64,000 nucleotides of DNA from Pseudomonadota bacterium (GTDB lineage Bacteria; Pseudomonadota; Gammaproteobacteria; Xanthomonadales; Xanthomonadaceae). Positions 15,562 through 25,481 of this stretch are shown piece by piece. The first letter of the stretch is position 1; each line of letters begins with the position of its first letter. The notes beneath the pieces were generated by a model. The model saw only the letters and a program-made list of their open reading frames with translations. It searched no databases and had not been told where the DNA came from. The stretch spans positions 41,363 through 105,362 of the forward strand of contig JAFEBV010000042.1 of assembly GCA_018242485.1 (NCBI GenBank). Reading direction: 5' to 3'. A program made the translations under genes and the position numbers.

Positions 15562-16241
15562 GGCGCGCCTCCGTCGGTGGCCGGCGCTGCGGTCGTGGCA
15601 GCCGTCGCCGCTGCGGCGCTACCCGGCTTCTGCGGCTCGTTGTCGATGCCCAGCCCCTGCAGGTAGGCGATCAGCGCGTCCATTTCGGTCTTGCCGGCCA
15701 CCGCGGCGGGTGCGGCTTTGATGTCGGCGTCGGTGTAGGGATCGCCGAGCCAGCGCAGCACGCGCATGCGCTTCTGGATGTCCTTGCCGTCGATCAGTTG
15801 CAGCGACAGCCACGGGTAGCCGGGCATGTTCGACTCGGGCACCACCTGACGCGGATTCATCAGGTGCAGGTGCTGCCACAGGTCGGAATACTTGCCGCCC
15901 ACGCGCGCCAGATCCGGGCCGGTGCGCTTGGAGCCCCACTGGAACGGGCGGTCGTACACCGACTCGCTGGCGGTGGAATAGTGGCCGTAGCGCTGGGTCT
16001 CGAAGCGCAGCGAGCGGATCATCTGCGAGTGGCACAGGTAGCAGCCTTCGCGCACGTAGATGTCGCGCCCGGCCAGGCGCAGCGGATCGTAGGGTTTCAC
16101 CCCCAGCGCCGGCTGCACCTTGTTGGCTTCCATGAACAGCGGGGTGATCTCGGCCAGCCCGCCGAGCGAGCACATGATCGCGGTGAACACGCCCAGCGTC
16201 CAGGCGTGTTTTTCGACGAACTCGAAATGACGGTAGGCCAT
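15558..16241 (-). CDS. ccoO: cbb3-type cytochrome c oxidase subunit II (mono-heme CcoO)
   Basis: A 227-residue mono-heme cytochrome with an N-terminal membrane anchor ([21 protein letters not shown]). The heme site is CYLCH within [19 protein letters not shown], and [29 protein letters not shown] is the conserved CcoO core; SNMPGYPWL carries the Met ligand. The Ala/Thr-rich tail is not conserved. The start was set at [12 protein letters not shown], the standard N-terminus, 10 bases after the ccoN stop. Confidence 0.96.
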   Translation of the reverse strand: MAYRHFEFVEKHAWTLGVFTAIMCSLGGLAEITPLFMEANKVQPALGVKPYDPLRLAGRDIYVREGCYLCHSQMIRSLRFETQRYGHYSTASESVYDRPFQWGSKRTGPDLARVGGKYSDLWQHLHLMNPRQVVPESNMPGYPWLSLQLIDGKDIQKRMRVLRWLGDPYTDADIKAAPAAVAGKTEMDALIAYLQGLGIDNEPQKPGSAAAATAATTAAPATDGGAP

Positions 16242-16251
16242 GACGGGTTCC

Positions 16252-17718
16252 TCAGCCTTGCGCCGGCAGCGGCGCCGGGGTCTGACCCGCATCCGGGTCG
16301 GGGATCGGCACCGGGATCGGCGAGATGATCGGCTGGCGCGCGTCGGCGGCGGTGTACCACAGGTTCCACGCCATCACCCACATGCCCAGCCAAATCAGCA
16401 CGCCGCCGAACCAGCGCACCATGTACAGCGGCTTGATCGCGATCAGGCTGTCGAGGAAGGAATAGGTCAGCGCGCCGTCCGGATTGGTCGCGCGCCACAT
16501 CAGCCCTTCGGTGACGCCGGCATCCCACATCGCCAGCACGTACAGCACGGTGCCGGACAGGTGCAGCCAGAAGTGCAGTTCCATTCCCTTGCGGGAATAC
16601 ATCGCCGGCACGCCGAGCGCGCGCGGGGCCATCGCGTACAGCGAACCGATGGTGATCATCGCCACCCAGCCCAGCGAACCGGAGTGTACGTGGGCGATCG
16701 TCCAGTCGGTGTAGTGCGAGAGCGAGTTGACGGTCTTGATCGCCATCATCGAGCCCTCGAAGGTGGCGGCGGCGTAGAACACCAGCGACATCACCATGAA
16801 CTTCGCCGCCGGATCGTCCTTCAGGCGATGCCAGGAACCGTTGAAGGTGAACAGGCCGTTGGCCGCCGAACCCCAACTGGGCATCAGCAGCACCAGCGAG
16901 AAGGCCATGCCCACCGATTGCACCCAGTCCGGCAGGGCGGTGTACATCAGGTGGTGCGCGCCGGCCCACATGTAGATCGAGATCAGCGCCCAGAAGTTGA
17001 CGATCGAGAAGCGGTAGCTCCACAACGGCTGCTGCGCCTGCCGCGGCACGAAGTAGTACATCATCCCGAGGAAGCCGGCGGTGAGGAAAAATGCCACCGC
17101 GTTGTGCCCGTACCACCACTCCACCATCGCATCCACCGCGCCGGAGTAGATCGGATACGACTTGGTCAGCGACACCGGAATCGCCAGATTGTTGACGATG
17201 TGCAGCAGGCCCACGGCGATGATGAAGGCGCCGTAGTACCAGTTGGCGACGTAGATGTGGCGGATGCGCCGGCGCGCCAGGGTGGCGAAGAACACCCAGC
17301 CGAAGCTCACCCAGACCACCGCGATGAGGATGTCCACGAACCACTCGGGTTCGGCGTATTCCTTGCTCTGGGTCATGCCCAGCGGCATCGTCACCATCGC
17401 CAGCACGCAGATCAGCTGCCAGCCCCAGAAGGTGAACTCGGCCAGCCGCGGGGTTGCCAGCCGGGTGTGGCCGGTACGCTGCACGACGTAGTAGCAGGTG
17501 CCCATCAGCGCGGAACCGCCGAAGGCGAAGATCACCCCGAAAGTGTGGTCGGGACGCAGCTTGCTGAAGGTCAGGAAGGGGATGTCGAGGTTCAGCGCCG
17601 GCCACGCCAGCTCGGCGGCGAGGTACATGCCGACCAGCATGCCGATGATGCCCCACACCGCCGAGGCGAACAGGAACAGGCGCACGACCTTGTCGTCGTA
17701 GGTTTCGATCGCGTTCAT
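16252..17718 (-). CDS. ccoN: cbb3-type cytochrome c oxidase catalytic subunit I
   Basis: A 488-residue heme-copper oxidase subunit with about 12 transmembrane helices. It holds heme b and the heme b3-CuB oxygen-reducing centre. Visible marks include the [18 protein letters not shown] segment, the CuB/heme helix [30 protein letters not shown] with its crosslink-type Tyr and His, the [15 protein letters not shown]is pair, and the C-terminal THAHSGSLGW-like [13 protein letters not shown] heme ligands. It opens the cco operon. An Anr/FNR-like site sits about 54 bases ahead of the start codon. Confidence 0.97.
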   Translation of the reverse strand: MNAIETYDDKVVRLFLFASAVWGIIGMLVGMYLAAELAWPALNLDIPFLTFSKLRPDHTFGVIFAFGGSALMGTCYYVVQRTGHTRLATPRLAEFTFWGWQLICVLAMVTMPLGMTQSKEYAEPEWFVDILIAVVWVSFGWVFFATLARRRIRHIYVANWYYGAFIIAVGLLHIVNNLAIPVSLTKSYPIYSGAVDAMVEWWYGHNAVAFFLTAGFLGMMYYFVPRQAQQPLWSYRFSIVNFWALISIYMWAGAHHLMYTALPDWVQSVGMAFSLVLLMPSWGSAANGLFTFNGSWHRLKDDPAAKFMVMSLVFYAAATFEGSMMAIKTVNSLSHYTDWTIAHVHSGSLGWVAMITIGSLYAMAPRALGVPAMYSRKGMELHFWLHLSGTVLYVLAMWDAGVTEGLMWRATNPDGALTYSFLDSLIAIKPLYMVRWFGGVLIWLGMWVMAWNLWYTAADARQPIISPIPVPIPDPDAGQTPAPLPAQG

Positions 17719-17771
17719 GCACTGCCCTTGCGTTGGGTCGGGTATTGTCGCTGCCGCTGGCGCGCGCGGAC

Positions 17772-17785
17772 TTGACGCAGGTCAT
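17772..17785 (-). promoter_or_regulatory. Candidate Anr/FNR-type binding site upstream of ccoN
   Basis: TTGACGCAGGTCAT keeps the TTGA-N6-TCA core of the FNR family box (consensus TTGAT-N4-ATCAA), with one mismatch in the last half-site base. It lies 54-67 bases upstream of the ccoN start, the usual place for activation under low oxygen. Control of cbb3 operons by FNR/Anr is well known in proteobacteria; binding here is an inference. Confidence 0.6.
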
Positions 17786-17856
17786 GGCATGCCCGTCGTG
17801 ATCCGCAGCGTGCGGCGGAATCCGACGGCGGGCGGCTTGGGCCGGGCATCGTCGTC

Positions 17857-18594
17857 CTACTGTTGCAAGGTGCGCTCCAGTTGCGCGCGGTCGAAACCGC
17901 CGACGTCGAAGGTGAGCGTACGCGGCTGCCCGTCGACGCTGGTCTTGATGGTGATCGCGCGGATCTTGTCCAGCGCCTCGCGGATGGTCTGTTCGTCGTT
18001 GAAGAACAGCCCCTGCTTGTTCTGGTCGGACTTTCTGGCCGCCAGCATCATCGGCGCCTGATCGTCGAACTGCACCGACACCTTGCAGTCCGCGGGGCAG
18101 TCGAACTGCCCGCTGTCGAGCACGATGTAGGCGCTGCGGTCGCCCTGCGGCTGGCGGCGCAGTACCAGCCGTACCGGAACCTGATCGCCGTTGAAGTTGG
18201 GATCCTTGCTGGCGACGATCGACGCGCTGTGGACGACGGCATTGTCGCCGCCACCGCCCTCGATGAACTCGGTGTTGTACGTCCACAATTGCCGCAGGCG
18301 GCGCTTGTCGTGCGCTTCGGCGGCCTTGACGTTGGTGTCGTCGAGGGTGGCGCGCACCTCGTTGGCGGCGACGCTGGTGGGCGCGTCGCGCAGCAACTGG
18401 TTGGCGTAGGTCTGCGCCAGCTCGTACTGGCCGGCGGTGCGTGCCTGCACGTAGTTGCGGGCCTGCGCGTTGGCGGCTGCTTCTTTTTCCGCCTGCACGG
18501 CAGCCGCGTCCCTCTCAGCGATCTGATTTTTCGAAGGCCCGCAGGCGGCCAGCAACAGTGCTGCCGCGGTAACGCAGATGGCCTTGCCGATCAT
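17857..18594 (-). CDS. Predicted lipoprotein of unknown function
   Basis: A 245-residue protein starting MIGKAICVTAAALLLAACGPS, a clear lipoprotein signal with the lipidated Cys about residue 18. A charged, probably helical segment (EKEAAANAQARNYVQARTAG) comes next, then a beta-rich domain with one Cys pair (FDCPADCKVSVQFDD). AAGGA sits about 7 bases before this ATG, which favours it over an in-frame ATG eleven codons upstream. The next gene upstream (alpha/beta hydrolase) ends 29 bases before. No family was recognised; a periplasmic, membrane-tethered role is all that can be said. Confidence 0.75.
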   Translation of the reverse strand: MIGKAICVTAAALLLAACGPSKNQIAERDAAAVQAEKEAAANAQARNYVQARTAGQYELAQTYANQLLRDAPTSVAANEVRATLDDTNVKAAEAHDKRRLRQLWTYNTEFIEGGGGDNAVVHSASIVASKDPNFNGDQVPVRLVLRRQPQGDRSAYIVLDSGQFDCPADCKVSVQFDDQAPMMLAARKSDQNKQGLFFNDEQTIREALDKIRAITIKTSVDGQPRTLTFDVGGFDRAQLERTLQQ

Positions 18595-18623
18595 GTTCGT
18601 CCTTGGGTCGGTGCCGTTCGTGT

Positions 18624-19622
18624 TCATGCCAGAAAATCCCGCAGCGCGAGCGCTGTTTTCCGTGGATGCTCCATCATCGGCATGTGGCCGCATCCGTTCA
18701 AGAGGATCGTGCGGCTTTCGCGCAATCCCTCCGCGAAGATCGCCGCCGCGCTGGGGTCGATGACCTGGTCGTCCTGCCCCCACAGCAGCAGGGTCGGTGC
18801 GGCGATGGCGCCCAGTTCGCGTTCCAGCGCGAAGGCGGACGGGCCGCGACCGATGTCGGCCAGCACGCCATCCTCGAAGGCCGCATCCACGCGGCGGCGC
18901 TGGATCAAGGCCTCGCTGAATGGCCACGGCACCGCCGGTGGCTGGTGGAACACCATATCGAAGTAGCGCTTGAGCTGGGCGCGATTGGTGACGCCGAAGG
19001 GGTTGTCGCCCGCCAGCACGCCGGCACCGAAGGCGTTGGCCTCGAACAGCACGCCGGCGGCGGACATCAGCACCAGCCGCGGCACCAGCTCCGGGTGGCG
19101 GGCGGCGAGCAGGCCGGCGAGCTGCCCGCCCATGGAATGGCCGACCAGCAGATCCGGTGGCCCTTCGCGACCGGTGATGGCCGGCAGCGCGTCGAGGAAC
19201 TGTGTCAAACGCTCTACCTGCGCCTCGACGCCGTAATCGGCGCCGGCGTGGCGCTGGCTCTCGCCCCATCCGGGCAGGTCGGGTGCGATCAAACGGAATT
19301 CGCCGGACATCTGCCGCATCAGCGGCAGCCAGTTTTCCTTGCTGCCGGTGAAGCCGTGCACCAGCACCAGCACCGGCTTGCGTGGCACCGCTTGCGGGAT
19401 GCCGTGGCGCAGTCCGGAGTGGCGTGGGCGCACCGCGCCGGTATCCAGATATCGCCAGCGATGGCCGTCGAGGTCGATGGCGAAGCGTCGCGCCCCGGCG
19501 AGCATGCGCTGGCGTGCGAATTCCGCCTCCAGCAGGCGTTCCGGGGCGAGGGTGGCGACTCCGATCGTCGCCACCGCCAGTCCAAGCCCTGTCAACAGGA
19601 GGGTCTGCTTCCTGTCGGCCAT
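18624..19622 (-). CDS. Alpha/beta-fold hydrolase, membrane-anchored
   Basis: A 332-residue hydrolase with one N-terminal hydrophobic segment (LLLTGLGLAVATIGVATLAP). The fold is marked by the oxyanion-side VLVHGFTGSKENW, the nucleophile elbow VGHSMGGQL (Ser about residue 165), the acid strand LLLWGQDDQVID and the catalytic GCGHMPMMEHP His. These match lipase/esterase-like alpha/beta hydrolases. The start codon lies one base from the stop of the M1 peptidase gene, so co-transcription is likely. Substrate is unknown; a lipid or ester near the membrane is a fair guess. Confidence 0.87.
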   Translation of the reverse strand: MADRKQTLLLTGLGLAVATIGVATLAPERLLEAEFARQRMLAGARRFAIDLDGHRWRYLDTGAVRPRHSGLRHGIPQAVPRKPVLVLVHGFTGSKENWLPLMRQMSGEFRLIAPDLPGWGESQRHAGADYGVEAQVERLTQFLDALPAITGREGPPDLLVGHSMGGQLAGLLAARHPELVPRLVLMSAAGVLFEANAFGAGVLAGDNPFGVTNRAQLKRYFDMVFHQPPAVPWPFSEALIQRRRVDAAFEDGVLADIGRGPSAFALERELGAIAAPTLLLWGQDDQVIDPSAAAIFAEGLRESRTILLNGCGHMPMMEHPRKTALALRDFLA

Positions 19623-19623
19623 G

Positions 19624-21609
19624 TCAGTTCGCCGGCTTGGCCTTGTCGAGAAGTGCCTGCACCGAGGCGACCGTGATCGGGTGGTAGCCCGGTTTGGCCT
19701 TGGCGAACACGTCTTTGGCGAATGCCAGCCCTTCCTGGGTCTTCGCCAGCGCCGCGTAGGTCGGCATGATCAATTTCTGCCGGCCGATCGATTGCAGGAA
19801 CTGCGCCATCTGCGGGCGCGCGTCCTTGTAGTCGCTGGCCACCGCCAGCGGGTACCAGCGCTGGCCGATCTCGTCGTTGGGCGTGCCGGTGAAGTGGTAG
19901 GCCTTGTCCAGCGCAGCCATGCGATCAGGACTCAGCGCCGCGGGCATGCCCTCGAGGAAGTGCACCCATTCCTGCGTCACCCATTTGCCGGTGACCTCGG
20001 TGCCCGGCAGGGCGCCGCCATCCAGCCACGCCTTGCGCGCGGCGTCCACCGCGTCAAAGCGCGCCGAATGCGCGGGCGTGGCGAACGACGGGATGCCCGG
20101 TTCGTGGATCCATGTATGCAGCTCGGCGTCGGTCACCGCCTTGGGATTCTTCGGCAGCAGGTTGGCGCGCAGATATTTCTCGAAGTCGTCGGTGGTGATG
20201 CTCTGGAAGGCGAAATTGTCGAAGTAGCTGCGCAGGAACGGGTCGAACACCGCGCGCCCGAAGCGCTGCTCGAGGAACTGCATGAACCACGCGCCCTTGG
20301 TGTAGGCGATATCGGACATTTCGTCGTCGGGACTGGTGCCCGGCGGTACCGGCGGCAGCGCCAGCACCTGCACGGCGGGCTTGATGTCGCCGTCCTTGAT
20401 CTCGGTCATCAGCTCCTGCTGGTCGATCTGCCGTTCCATTTCGGCCACGTCTGCGCCGTACAGCGCCTCGGTGATGCGGCCCTGCACGTAGGTGGTCATG
20501 CCCTCGTTGAGCCAGATGTCCTTCCAGCTGGCATTGGTGACGAGGTTGCCCGACCACGAATGCGACAGTTCGTGCGCCACCAGCGACACCAGCGACTTGT
20601 CGCCGACGATGACCGTCGGGGTGGCGAAGGTCAGCTTCGGGTTCTCCATGCCGCCGATCGGAAATGAGGGTGGCAGCACGAGGATGTCGTAGCGACCCCA
20701 GCGGTACGGGCCGTACAGGGCTTCGGCCGTCTCGATCATCTTTTCGGTGTCGGCGAACTCGGCCGCCGCTTTGGCTACCATGCCCGGCTCGGCCCATACG
20801 CCTGAGCGGTCGGAGATGCGCTTGAACTTCAGGTCGCCGACCGCGATCGCCAGCAGGTACGACGGCACCATCTGCGGCATGTTGAACTGGTAGGTCGTGG
20901 CGGTTTGCAGATTCTCCGGATCGCCGTAATCCGCGCTCATCACCGCCGTGGTGTCCTTGGGCACATGGATGTTCGCCGTCCAAGAGAAGCGCACGCCGGG
21001 GGTGTCTTGCAACGGGATCCACGAACGCGCGTGGATGGCCTCGGACTGGCTGAACATGAACGGTTGTCCGCTCTGCGTCTGTGCGCCCGACAGCCATTGC
21101 AGACCCGATGCCTGCGGCGAAGTGGAATAGGTGATGCGTACCTGGCGCATGTGCCCGGCCTTGCCGGGGGTGGGCATGTGGATGGTGAGCTTGCTGCCGA
21201 GCACCGGGTCGGCCGGCGCGAGCGTGTACGTCAACGGCTTCCAGTCGCCGGTGCCGTCGCCGCCCTCGATCTGGGTGATGTTCAAATCACTGGTGTCGAG
21301 CACCAGATCGCTGGCGTTGTCGTCGTACCAGTTCACGTCCAGGGTGGCGGTGCCGGCGAGCTGCTTCTTGTCGAAGTCCACCGTCAGATCGAGCATCAGG
21401 TGCGTCGTGCGCACGCGCGCGGGCTCGGCGTAGCTGGCCTCGTCGTGCTTGCGATCGACCTGGGTAGCCTGCGTGGTATCGGCCTTCTTGGCGATCGGAT
21501 GGCGAATGCTCGCGGCGGGATTGATTTCATCCTTCTGCCCGCAGGCAGCCAACGCGAACAGGCACAGCAGGGGCAGGGTCTTGAGCAGCAGGCAGGGCGT
21601 GCGACGCAT
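19624..21609 (-). CDS. M1-family zinc aminopeptidase, lipoprotein
   Basis: A 661-residue lipoprotein (signal LLCLFALAACGQ, Cys about residue 20). The N-terminal beta-sandwich precedes a gluzincin catalytic domain with GGMENPKLTF (about residue 297), zinc motif HELSHSW followed 18 residues later by NEG (third ligand Glu), and a C-terminal helical domain with the leukotriene-A4-hydrolase-like pattern. Members trim N-terminal residues from peptides; export and lipidation place this one in the periplasm. The start at MRRTPCLLL is chosen because it begins the signal peptide. Confidence 0.92.
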   Translation of the reverse strand: MRRTPCLLLKTLPLLCLFALAACGQKDEINPAASIRHPIAKKADTTQATQVDRKHDEASYAEPARVRTTHLMLDLTVDFDKKQLAGTATLDVNWYDDNASDLVLDTSDLNITQIEGGDGTGDWKPLTYTLAPADPVLGSKLTIHMPTPGKAGHMRQVRITYSTSPQASGLQWLSGAQTQSGQPFMFSQSEAIHARSWIPLQDTPGVRFSWTANIHVPKDTTAVMSADYGDPENLQTATTYQFNMPQMVPSYLLAIAVGDLKFKRISDRSGVWAEPGMVAKAAAEFADTEKMIETAEALYGPYRWGRYDILVLPPSFPIGGMENPKLTFATPTVIVGDKSLVSLVAHELSHSWSGNLVTNASWKDIWLNEGMTTYVQGRITEALYGADVAEMERQIDQQELMTEIKDGDIKPAVQVLALPPVPPGTSPDDEMSDIAYTKGAWFMQFLEQRFGRAVFDPFLRSYFDNFAFQSITTDDFEKYLRANLLPKNPKAVTDAELHTWIHEPGIPSFATPAHSARFDAVDAARKAWLDGGALPGTEVTGKWVTQEWVHFLEGMPAALSPDRMAALDKAYHFTGTPNDEIGQRWYPLAVASDYKDARPQMAQFLQSIGRQKLIMPTYAALAKTQEGLAFAKDVFAKAKPGYHPITVASVQALLDKAKPAN

Positions 21610-21739
21610 GGTGGGTACCGGCGGGTGCGGGGGAAGGTGGATTGTACAAAACGGCGACAGCCCCGACGCGGGGGCGGTGCCCATTCGAACAAATGGCGCG
21701 AGTCCGTCGCGAGGGTGATCGAAAGCGGCGCGGCGTGTG

Positions 21740-22498
21740 TCAGAACCGCTCGGTGATCAGCATCTTTTTCGGTAGCGCCGTCCGGGCATCGATGATGACC
21801 GCGCACCACGCCGTCGCCGCCATCAGGCGCACAGTGCGCACGTCGTCTTCCTTCCATCCCGAACGTGCCACATAGGCATCGACGACCTTCGCCGCTGCCG
21901 GGTCGGACTTGCGCAGTTGTGCCAGCGTCTTCGCATGCTGGAGCACGTCGTGCGCGTGCTCGGCGTAGGGTGCGAACAGTTTCGGCATGGTTTCCACGTC
22001 GCGTCCCGACATTGCCGCATTCACCACCTCCGCCAGTTCCTTCGGATCGGTCGGCATCACCGCGTAGGCCAGCAGCGGGCCGCCCAGAGGCGGATGACTG
22101 AACTGCGGCAACTTCGCCTTGCGAAACTCGGCGGGTGCGATCTCGCCGACCGAAGCGATCTGGAACTGATCCTTGGCGAATACGAGGAAGGCCGGTCGCG
22201 CGTAATAGACCACATGCAAACCGTAGACGAGAGCCGTCAACTGCAGGAGGGCGATCACGGTCAGATCGAAGCGCATCCCGCGCTTGCCGTGGCGATAAAC
22301 GAACAGAGTGATCAACGGCCCCAACGTGACATCCACGCTGACCAGGATCAGCAACAGCCGGTTGCCACCATCGGCCCAGAACAACGGGCCGGGGAACCAG
22401 ACGGCGAGCATGACCGAAAAGACGATGGCGGCGATCGTAAGGCTGATCAGCAGATGGATGCCCGAGGCCTGCCAGCGGTTGAGGATGCGTGTACCCAT
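21740..22498 (-). CDS. TfpX/TfpZ-type type IV pilin accessory protein
   Basis: A 252-residue inner-membrane protein. The first 150 residues hold four hydrophobic helices with the family signatures RILNRWQASGIHLLISL, VWFPGPLFWADGGNRLLLIL, DVTLGPLITLFVYRHGKRGMRFDL and HVVYYARPAFLVFAKDQFQI. A soluble periplasmic C-terminal domain follows. TfpX/TfpZ proteins help assemble particular minor or major pilins and are normally encoded beside the pilin gene; no pilin gene is visible here, so the protein stands alone. The region ahead of it leads to ubiE. Confidence 0.85.
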   Translation of the reverse strand: MGTRILNRWQASGIHLLISLTIAAIVFSVMLAVWFPGPLFWADGGNRLLLILVSVDVTLGPLITLFVYRHGKRGMRFDLTVIALLQLTALVYGLHVVYYARPAFLVFAKDQFQIASVGEIAPAEFRKAKLPQFSHPPLGGPLLAYAVMPTDPKELAEVVNAAMSGRDVETMPKLFAPYAEHAHDVLQHAKTLAQLRKSDPAAAKVVDAYVARSGWKEDDVRTVRLMAATAWCAVIIDARTALPKKMLITERF

Positions 22499-22562
22499 GC
22501 TCACGAGCTCCCGTAGCGTGTCGAAAACGTGCGCGGCGCGATGCGCATGATCCGGTTCGAGG

Positions 22563-23363
22563 TCACACGCGGTACCCGCTGTGGATCGCCACGATCCCGG
22601 CAGACAAATCGCGATACGAGCAACGCGCGAAACCGGCATCTTCCATCATCGCCTTGAGTTCTTCCTGCGGCGGATGCTTGCGGATCGACTCGGCGAGGTA
22701 CTGGTAGCTGTCGGCATCCCGCGCCAGCAGCTTGCCCAGCCGCGGCAGCACCTGGAAGGAATGGAAATCATAAATCGGCCGGAACCATTCGGCATTGACC
22801 TGCGAGAACTCCAGCACCAGCGCGCGGCCACCGATCTTCAGCACGCGCTGCATCTGCCGCAGGGCGGCCGGCTTGTCGGTGACGTTGCGCAGGCCGAAGG
22901 CGATGGTGACCAGGTCGAAGCTGCGATCCGGGAACGGCAACGCCTCGGCATTGCATTGCACGTAGTCGATGCCGGCCACCAGTCCGCGGTCGATCAAGCG
23001 GTCGCGGCCCACGCGCAGCATGTCGCCGTTGATGTCGCCGAGCACCACGCCGCCGTGCGCCGGATCGTTGCGATCCGCCCGTGGGGCGACGCATTCGTGC
23101 AGCAGGGCGGCGATATCTCCGGTGCCGCCGGCCAGATCGAGCACCGCATCGCCGCGACGCACGCCCGAAGTGGCTACGAAATAGCGTTTCCACAGGCGGT
23201 GCAGGCCCAGCGACATCGCATCGTTCATGCGGTCGTAGTTGCGCGCGACTGAGCTGAACACCTCGCCGACCAGTTTCTTCTTCTCGGCCAGCGGCACGTC
23301 GCGGTAGCCGAAGTGGGTGGTCGCCACCTCGGCGGTGCTTGCGCTAGGCTTGATCTCGTCCAT
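22563..23363 (-). CDS. ubiE: Demethylmenaquinone/ubiquinone C-methyltransferase UbiE
   Basis: A 266-residue class I methyltransferase acting at the C-methylation step of ubiquinone and menaquinone synthesis. The N-terminal [36 protein letters not shown] is the UbiE/COQ5 signature; SAM binding is [12 protein letters not shown], and FGLRNVTDK and LEFSQV complete the family motifs. About ten extra residues ([13 protein letters not shown]) lie in the loop after the SAM motif. The start was placed at MDEIKPS, where the conserved region begins soon after. Ubiquinone serves the respiratory chain encoded nearby. Confidence 0.95.
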   Translation of the reverse strand: MDEIKPSASTAEVATTHFGYRDVPLAEKKKLVGEVFSSVARNYDRMNDAMSLGLHRLWKRYFVATSGVRRGDAVLDLAGGTGDIAALLHECVAPRADRNDPAHGGVVLGDINGDMLRVGRDRLIDRGLVAGIDYVQCNAEALPFPDRSFDLVTIAFGLRNVTDKPAALRQMQRVLKIGGRALVLEFSQVNAEWFRPIYDFHSFQVLPRLGKLLARDADSYQYLAESIRKHPPQEELKAMMEDAGFARCSYRDLSAGIVAIHSGYRV

Positions 23364-23437
23364 CCCGCCAGTATCGCATTGCGAGGCGATACTCGCCGCA
23401 ACGCTTCTCCATCGTGATTCTCCATCGGGATTTCCCC

Positions 23438-24619
23438 ATGTCGATCCGTCGCCCCGAATCTTCCAGACGCATGCAGGCGGGCACTTGGCTGGCCGGCTTG
23501 CTGGCGGCGTTGCCGGCAGCCGCGGCACCGGGGGATGTGACGGATCTCGCCGCACGCTATCGCAATGCCGATGCGCAATTGCAGAAACATGTCGTGGAAG
23601 ACCAGTGGCTGGATGCCAAACCGGATTCCCCCAAATTGCTGGTTCTACGCTGGGCCTTGGCGGGCGAGTGGATGGCGGCGTGGCGCGACGACCATCCACA
23701 AGCGACGTCCAGGGATGCCTGCGCAGCGCTCGCAACCTTGGTGGGCAAGGGATCCAGTTGCGGCACGTTGGCGGGCAACGCCTTGCTGGTCGCCACGCCC
23801 GGGCCGTTCGGCAATGTCTTCATCGTTGCCGGTGAGGGCACTGCGCAGCGCGCGGCGTGGAACATCGCCAAGCAGCCACTCGCGCAAGACCCGATGGGGC
23901 CGATCCTCGCGGCGTGGCAGGCAGCCAATGCGCGCGAGCAGACGGCGGCCGAACGCTCCGGGCCGATCGCGGGACAGGTCGGGGTGTTGTCGGCGGATGC
24001 GCAGGGTCGCTCACGCTTTTTCGTCGATGGCATCCGCGCGCAGGCCGCCGGGGCCACGGTCGGGGCGCAGACCACGGTGTGGCGGTGGGACGGCAAGACC
24101 GCGCAACCGTTGCTGGCGCATGCCTACGCGGTGATGTTGGGGCAGTCGGTGGGCACGCGTTTCGAGCACGGGCTGCTCGAGGTTCGCGAGAAACGCGAGT
24201 TCCGTTCCTTTGGCTCCTGCGGCTCTTGCGATGGCCGGCAGGTGGACTGGAGCGTGCGCGTGGATGGGGCCGGGGTCGCCGATCAGGGCGTGCGCAGCAC
24301 GGTGCCGGAACTGGATGCGGTGGATGCTTTGTTCTGGCGACGCATGCACGCTCAAAGCGCTGACGACATCGCCAGCCAGAGCGCAATCGCGCAGGCCGAT
24401 GCGATCGTGCGCACGGCGCGTGCCGATGTGTCGGCCAGCGACTGGAAGCGATTCCCGAATCTGGGCATGGCCAATACTCTCGACGTGCAGGTACGACCGG
24501 GCGGTGCGCAAGCGTGTGTGGATACCGAAGCGGGCGGTGCGTTCACGGCCACGCTGCGCCGCCGCGGCGATGGCTTCCTGATCGAGCGCATCATGCCGAT
24601 GCCGAAGGGATGTCCATAG
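23438..24619 (+). CDS. Exported protein of unknown function
   Basis: A 393-residue protein with a probable signal peptide ([16 protein letters not shown], cleavage about residue 29). The mature part has cysteines spread in likely disulfide pairs, including [10 protein letters not shown] (about residue 268) and a late QACVDTE and KGCP. It has no recognised domain. It is divergent from ubiE and followed by an ECF sigma gene. A periplasmic role is inferred only from the signal sequence; the neighbouring genes give no further hint. Confidence 0.72.
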   Translation: MSIRRPESSRRMQAGTWLAGLLAALPAAAAPGDVTDLAARYRNADAQLQKHVVEDQWLDAKPDSPKLLVLRWALAGEWMAAWRDDHPQATSRDACAALATLVGKGSSCGTLAGNALLVATPGPFGNVFIVAGEGTAQRAAWNIAKQPLAQDPMGPILAAWQAANAREQTAAERSGPIAGQVGVLSADAQGRSRFFVDGIRAQAAGATVGAQTTVWRWDGKTAQPLLAHAYAVMLGQSVGTRFEHGLLEVREKREFRSFGSCGSCDGRQVDWSVRVDGAGVADQGVRSTVPELDAVDALFWRRMHAQSADDIASQSAIAQADAIVRTARADVSASDWKRFPNLGMANTLDVQVRPGGAQACVDTEAGGAFTATLRRRGDGFLIERIMPMPKGCP

Positions 24620-24767
24620 CCCCTTCCAGATCGGCAAGCGCAACGGCGCGTGTGGACGCTCGGCGACGTGACCGCAGGTGTCGCCGTGCGGGAACGACAC
24701 ATGGCGGTGTGATATCCGCCCAGCCCGTGCGAATCACCTTGCATGCGGCAGGATGCGGGGGCGGGCG

Positions 24768-25298
24768 ATGCACACGGTGGCAGCGACGATGACGATGGAT
24801 GCGCGGGATCGATTCCAGGCGCTGCTCGCGGAGCATGCGCGGATCGCGCCCAAGGTCGCGGCGATGTATTGCCGCCACCCCGAGGATCGGCGCGATCTGG
24901 CGCAGGAGATCGTGGTGCAGGCGTGGCGCGCGTTCGGGCGCTACGATCCGGCGCGTTCATTCTCCACTTGGTTGTACCGCATCGCCTTGAACGTGGCGAT
25001 TTCGCAGGTGCGCAGCGCCAGTCAACGCGAGCGCCATGCCGTACCGCTGGACGAATCGGCGCACGCCATCGCCGACGAGCGTGCCGCGCCGCACGAAACC
25101 GACGAGCGCCTGCACGCGCTGCAGCGCTGCATCGACACGTTGGCGCCGCTGGATCGCGCACTGATGCTGCTGTATCTGGAAGAACGCAGCCAGATCGAGA
25201 TCGCTGACGTGCTCGGCATCAGCGCGAGCAATGTCGGCACCCGGATCAACCGCCTGAAACAACGTATCCGCGCACGCCTCGCGCAAACCATGACTTGA
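24768..25298 (+). CDS. ECF-type RNA polymerase sigma factor
   Basis: A 176-residue sigma-70 family protein with only regions 2 and 4. Region 2 is HPEDRRDLAQEIVVQAWRAFGRYDPARSF with STWLYRIALNVAISQVR; region 4 is the HTH EERSQIEIADVLGISASNVGTRINRLKQRIR. The start at 24768 is one of three possible in-frame ATGs (24789 is the main alternative). It overlaps nothing; its TGA stop forms the edge of a MITE-like element. The following membrane-protein gene is a plausible anti-sigma partner by position. Confidence 0.88.
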   Translation: MHTVAATMTMDARDRFQALLAEHARIAPKVAAMYCRHPEDRRDLAQEIVVQAWRAFGRYDPARSFSTWLYRIALNVAISQVRSASQRERHAVPLDESAHAIADERAAPHETDERLHALQRCIDTLAPLDRALMLLYLEERSQIEIADVLGISASNVGTRINRLKQRIRARLAQTMT

Positions 25299-25449
25299 CA
25301 GGCTGTTGAAAAACAGTCTGTTAACGCGAGCCAAGGAGGGCTCGCACACGGATCAAGCACGCAAGTGCTTGATCCGTGGAGCCGAGTCCGGACATGCGCC
25401 GGACTCGGCGAGTTGAAAAAGTGCAGGAACGCACTTTTTCAACATCCTG
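25299..25449. mobile_element. MITE-like multi-hairpin element with terminal inverted repeats and 4-bp target duplication
   Basis: A 151-bp element bounded by inverted repeats CAGGCTGTTGAAAAA and, on the other strand, CAGGATGTTGAAAAA (14 of 15 match). It is flanked on both sides by TTGA (25295-25298 and 25450-25453), consistent with a target-site duplication. The inside is almost entirely hairpins: GCGAGCC arms (25326-25345), 13-bp arms with a GCAA loop (25348-25377), 11-bp arms (25381-25409), and 13-bp arms GTTGAAAAAGTGC (25412-25443). It encodes no protein, so it would need a transposase from elsewhere. It separates the sigma gene from its downstream partner. Confidence 0.8.
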
Positions 25450-25481
25450 TTGATTGTTCACAACCGGAACGGGAGAAAGAC

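Noticed and set aside
14192..15721. Long plus-strand frame opposite ccoP/ccoQ
   Set aside because: Its composition is typical of an antisense shadow, and the minus strand holds unmistakable cytochrome motifs.
25412..25443. The fourth hairpin after the sigma gene as a simple rho-independent terminator
   Set aside because: The T-run is inside the stem rather than after it, and the hairpin is one of several within an element bounded by inverted repeats and a target duplication.
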